A stretch of DNA of 8,128 nt from Pseudomonadota bacterium (lineage in GTDB: Bacteria; Pseudomonadota; Gammaproteobacteria; Xanthomonadales; Rhodanobacteraceae): the NCBI GenBank assembly GCA_021787175.1, contig JAJYMF010000158.1, positions 1 through 8,128 of the forward strand. Reading direction: 5' to 3'. The first letter of the stretch is position 1. Every line of letters begins with the position of its first letter. Made by a program: the position numbers and the translations under genes. Below the pieces are notes generated by a model that worked only from the letters and a program-made list of their open reading frames with translations, did not search any database and was not told the origin of the DNA. Below, one piece after another: positions 6,292 to 8,128 of this stretch.

Positions 6292-6936
6292 ATGCTGGAT
6301 ATCCTGATGGCGGGCGGCTGGGCGATGGTGCCCATCCTCGCGGCCTCCGCCGTGGCCCTGGCGATCATTCTCGAACGCTACTGGACCCTGCGCCGCAAGG
6401 CGGTGCTGCCGGACGGACTGGGCGACCAGGTGCGCGCCTGGGCGCGTTCGCGCTCGCTCGATCCGCAGCACCTGGCCGCGCTCGCCGCCGGTTCGCCGCT
6501 GGGCGAACTGCTGGCCGGCGCGCTCGCGGTGCGCAACCGTCCGCGCGAGGTCATCAAGGAGCGCATCGAGGACACCGGCCGCCACGTCGTGCATCGCCTG
6601 GAGCGCTATCTCAACGCGCTGGGCACGATCGCGCTGATCGCGCCGCTGCTGGGCCTGCTCGGCACCGTGATCGGCCTGATCCGCATGTTCATGGCGGTGA
6701 TGGTCAATGGCGCCGGCGATCCGACCAAGATGGCGGGCGGCATCGGCGAGGCGCTGGTGTGCACCGCCAGCGGCCTAGTGGTGGCGATCCCGGCCTACGT
6801 GTTTCACCGCTACTTCCGCGCCCGCGTCGCCGACTACGTGGTGGCGATGGAAAAGCAGGCCGGCGCGCTGCTCGACGAGCTGGCCGTGCACGCCGAGCCG
6901 GCGCGCGCACCCGTCGCCGCGCGCGGCGCGCGCTGA
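6292..6936 (+). CDS. exbB: ExbB/TolQ/MotA-family proton channel protein
   Basis: Inner-membrane proton-channel subunit that, with ExbD, turns proton flow into mechanical work on envelope partners such as TonB-like proteins. Its 214 residues have the family layout: a short periplasmic N-terminus, helix 1 (about 11-30), a cytoplasmic loop rich in charged residues (31-105), helix 2 (about 109-133, IAPLLGLLGTVIGLIRMF) and helix 3 (about 153-175, EALVCTASGLVVAIPAYVF). The helix 3 acidic residue E153 and threonines T125 and T158 match the positions known to matter in E. coli ExbB (E176, T148, T181). ExbB and TolQ are hard to tell apart by sequence. Lack of tolA/tolB/pal nearby and the following exbD-msbA favour the ExbB-like paralogue that sits next to lipid A genes in many gammaproteobacteria. 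The Ala/Arg-rich tail (201-214) looks disordered. It appears to have its own promoter. Confidence 0.9.
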   Translation: MLDILMAGGWAMVPILAASAVALAIILERYWTLRRKAVLPDGLGDQVRAWARSRSLDPQHLAALAAGSPLGELLAGALAVRNRPREVIKERIEDTGRHVVHRLERYLNALGTIALIAPLLGLLGTVIGLIRMFMAVMVNGAGDPTKMAGGIGEALVCTASGLVVAIPAYVFHRYFRARVADYVVAMEKQAGALLDELAVHAEPARAPVAARGAR

Positions 6937-6938
6937 GG
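6934..6938 (+). promoter_or_regulatory. Ribosome binding site supporting the TTG start of exbD
   Basis: TGAGG overlaps the exbB stop codon (TGA 6934-6936) and lies eight bases before the TTG at 6947. It supports the rare TTG start and suggests ribosomes ending exbB restart on exbD. Confidence 0.55.
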
Positions 6939-6946
6939 CCGCCGCG

Positions 6947-7378
6947 TTGCGCATCGGCGGTGCCCGTCGCGAGGACGACTTCGAGATCAACGTGATCTCG
7001 CTGATCGACGTGCTGCTGACCCTGCTGATGTTCTTCGTGATGACCACCACCTTCGTCCAGCAGGCGCGCCTGAAGGTGTCGCTGCCGCAGGCCAGCAATC
7101 CCGCCGAGGTGCCGCCGCGCAACGCGCTGGTGATCGTGATCGATCGTCGCGGCCGCTATTTCGTCGGCGGCAGCGAGGTGCTGGGGCAGGGCGTCGATCC
7201 GCTCAAGCAGGCGATCGCCGCCGTCGCCGGCGACGACCGCGGCCAGCCGGTGATCCTGCGCGCCGACGCCGAGACGCCCAACCAGGCCGTGGTCACGGCG
7301 ATGGACGCGCTGGGCCAGCTCGGCTTCGCCCATCTGGCGCTGGCGACCGCGCCGGCGCAGGGCGATCCGGGGCGATGA
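6947..7378 (+). CDS. exbD: ExbD/TolR-family biopolymer transport protein (TTG start)
   Basis: Partner of ExbB: a single-span inner-membrane protein with a periplasmic domain, whose membrane aspartate takes part in proton movement. The 143 residues show a short cytoplasmic N-terminus (MRIGGARREDDFEINV), a membrane helix at about 17-36 (ISLIDVLLTLLMFFVMTTTF) with the catalytic-type aspartate D21, and a periplasmic domain that ends with the ExbD-like ILRADAETPNQAVVTAMDALGQLGF. The start is TTG at 6947, since no ATG or GTG gives the conserved FEIN-(I/V)-SLID region in full: the next in-frame GTG falls at residue 16 within it. It begins ten bases after the exbB stop and its own stop overlaps the msbA start (ATGA), so the three genes are likely co-translated. 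Confidence 0.9.
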   Translation: MRIGGARREDDFEINVISLIDVLLTLLMFFVMTTTFVQQARLKVSLPQASNPAEVPPRNALVIVIDRRGRYFVGGSEVLGQGVDPLKQAIAAVAGDDRGQPVILRADAETPNQAVVTAMDALGQLGFAHLALATAPAQGDPGR

Positions 7379-8128
7379 ACACGTCCGCGAACGCGCCGCC
7401 GCCGGCGCTGTGGCCGACCTACAAGCGCCTGCTGGGCTACGTGCGGCCGCACTGGCGCGAATTCCTGACCGCGCTGTTCGGCATGCTCTCGGATGCCGCG
7501 GTGGCGTCGATCTTCACCGCGCTGATCAAGCCGATGATCGATCGGGTGTTCATCGCCCACGACCCGCGGCTGACGTTCTGGCTGCCGATCATCATCGTCG
7601 CGCTGTTCGCCTACCGCGGCTTCGCCACCTACATCGGCGGCCTCGGCCTGGCGCGCATCGGCCGGGTGATCGTCGAGACCATGCGCAACCAGGTGTTCGA
7701 GCGTTATCTGGGATTTCCCAGCAGCCGCTTCGCGCGCGAGCCCAGCGGCCACATGCTGGCGCGCCTGACCTACACCTCGGAGCAGGTCGCCGGCGCCGCC
7801 GCCGATTCGCTCAAGACCATGATCCTCGACGGTTTCATGGTGCTCGGCATGATCATCGTGATGCTGCACGACAGCGCGCGGCTGACCCTGGTGCTGTTCG
7901 TCGAGGCGCCGCTGGTGGCGATCGTGGTCTACAAGGTCGGCCAGCGCTACCGGCGCATGAACCGGCGCATCCAGGACACCATCGGCTCGTTCAGCGGCGT
8001 GATCGACGAGGCGGTCGGCGGCTTTCGCGAGGTACGCGTCTACGGCGGCCGTGCCTACGAGCGCAAGCGCTTCGCCGAGATCAACGCGCGCATCCGCGCG
8101 CTCAACGTCAAGGTCTATGCGAGATCGG
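7375..8128 (+). CDS. msbA: Lipid A ABC transporter MsbA, N-terminal membrane domain (3' end cut off)
   Basis: MsbA flips lipid A-core from the inner to the outer leaflet of the inner membrane using ATP. The frame starts at ATG 7375, overlapping the exbD stop by four bases, and is open to the window end, giving 251 codons. It covers the ABC exporter membrane domain only: helices near residues 29-51 and 67-88, the pair around 146-185, and MsbA-like sequence FTALIKPMIDRVF, GHMLARLTYTSEQVAGAAADSL and IDEAVGGFREVRVYGG (E-x-V-x-G-x-REVR-x-YGG). The nucleotide-binding domain (Walker motifs) would lie beyond the window, so ATPase function cannot be checked. Other ABC exporters share this fold, but the position after exbBD, where msbA and lpxK usually sit in this bacterial group, supports the call. 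The last seven bases may not be genomic (see the tail feature). Confidence 0.88.
   Translation, partial: MNTSANAPPPALWPTYKRLLGYVRPHWREFLTALFGMLSDAAVASIFTALIKPMIDRVFIAHDPRLTFWLPIIIVALFAYRGFATYIGGLGLARIGRVIVETMRNQVFERYLGFPSSRFAREPSGHMLARLTYTSEQVAGAAADSLKTMILDGFMVLGMIIVMLHDSARLTLVLFVEAPLVAIVVYKVGQRYRRMNRRIQDTIGSFSGVIDEAVGGFREVRVYGGRAYERKRFAEINARIRALNVKVYARS
8122..8128 (+). other. Terminal AGATCGG, possible sequencing-adapter remnant
   Basis: The final seven bases equal the first seven of the common Illumina adapter (which begins AGATCGGAAGAGC). They would put an AGA arginine codon, rare in such GC-rich genes, into msbA. A seven-base match could be chance, so this is a warning about the end of the sequence, not a biological feature. 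Confidence 0.45.

Noticed and set aside
4412..6307. A 631-codon + strand frame inside comEC
   Set aside because: It is a frame-shifted shadow of comEC, made almost entirely of Ala, Gly and Arg, with no domain.
1..8128. Search for CRISPR arrays, tRNA or rRNA genes, insertion sequences, phage or defence genes
   Set aside because: No regularly spaced repeats, cloverleaf or rRNA-like sequence, transposase or defence domain was seen. All genes belong to known core families.

Overview
The window is a very GC-rich, densely packed stretch in which every gene lies on the + strand and codons end mostly in G or C. The protein sequences and the order sdhB-sdhE-ygfX-lolC-lolD-comEC-exbB-exbD-msbA point to a gammaproteobacterium of the Xanthomonadales/Lysobacterales (Xanthomonadaceae or Rhodanobacteraceae type). 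This placement comes from recognising the families and gene order by eye, not from a database search. Both ends are cut inside genes, and the last bases look like the start of a sequencing adapter, so the window may be a whole short contig.

Layout. Positions 1-758 hold the end of sdhB, the iron-sulfur subunit of succinate dehydrogenase. A 214-base gap (759-972) follows and contains an imperfect, nested inverted repeat of the kind scattered between genes in this bacterial group. Then come sdhE (973-1221), which helps load FAD into SdhA, and an overlapping YgfX/CptA-like membrane protein (1193-1609). After a 91-base gap come lolC (1701-2942) and lolD (to 3696), the permease and ATPase that release lipoproteins from the inner membrane. 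comEC (3723-6146), the DNA-uptake channel, starts 26 bases after lolD. A 145-base gap carries a probable extended -10 promoter for exbB (6292-6936), exbD (TTG start, 6947-7378) and the first 251 codons of msbA (from 7375), the lipid A flippase.

How the genes fit together. There are two themes. The first is respiration: SdhB and its complex's maturation factor SdhE. The second is envelope building: lipoprotein release by LolCD, an ExbB/ExbD proton-driven motor, and lipid A transport by MsbA, with the DNA importer ComEC between them. Genes within the groups overlap or nearly touch (sdhE/ygfX, lolC/lolD, exbB/exbD/msbA), which suggests translational coupling. Only one LolC/LolE-type permease gene is present, so the Lol exporter may use two copies of one permease.

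No stretch longer than 300 bases lacks a gene. I see no tRNA, rRNA, CRISPR array, insertion sequence or phage gene. I find no convincing undescribed system. The most notable points are the repeat element that creates a false N-terminal extension of sdhE, the single Lol permease, the exbB promoter region and the adapter-like end.
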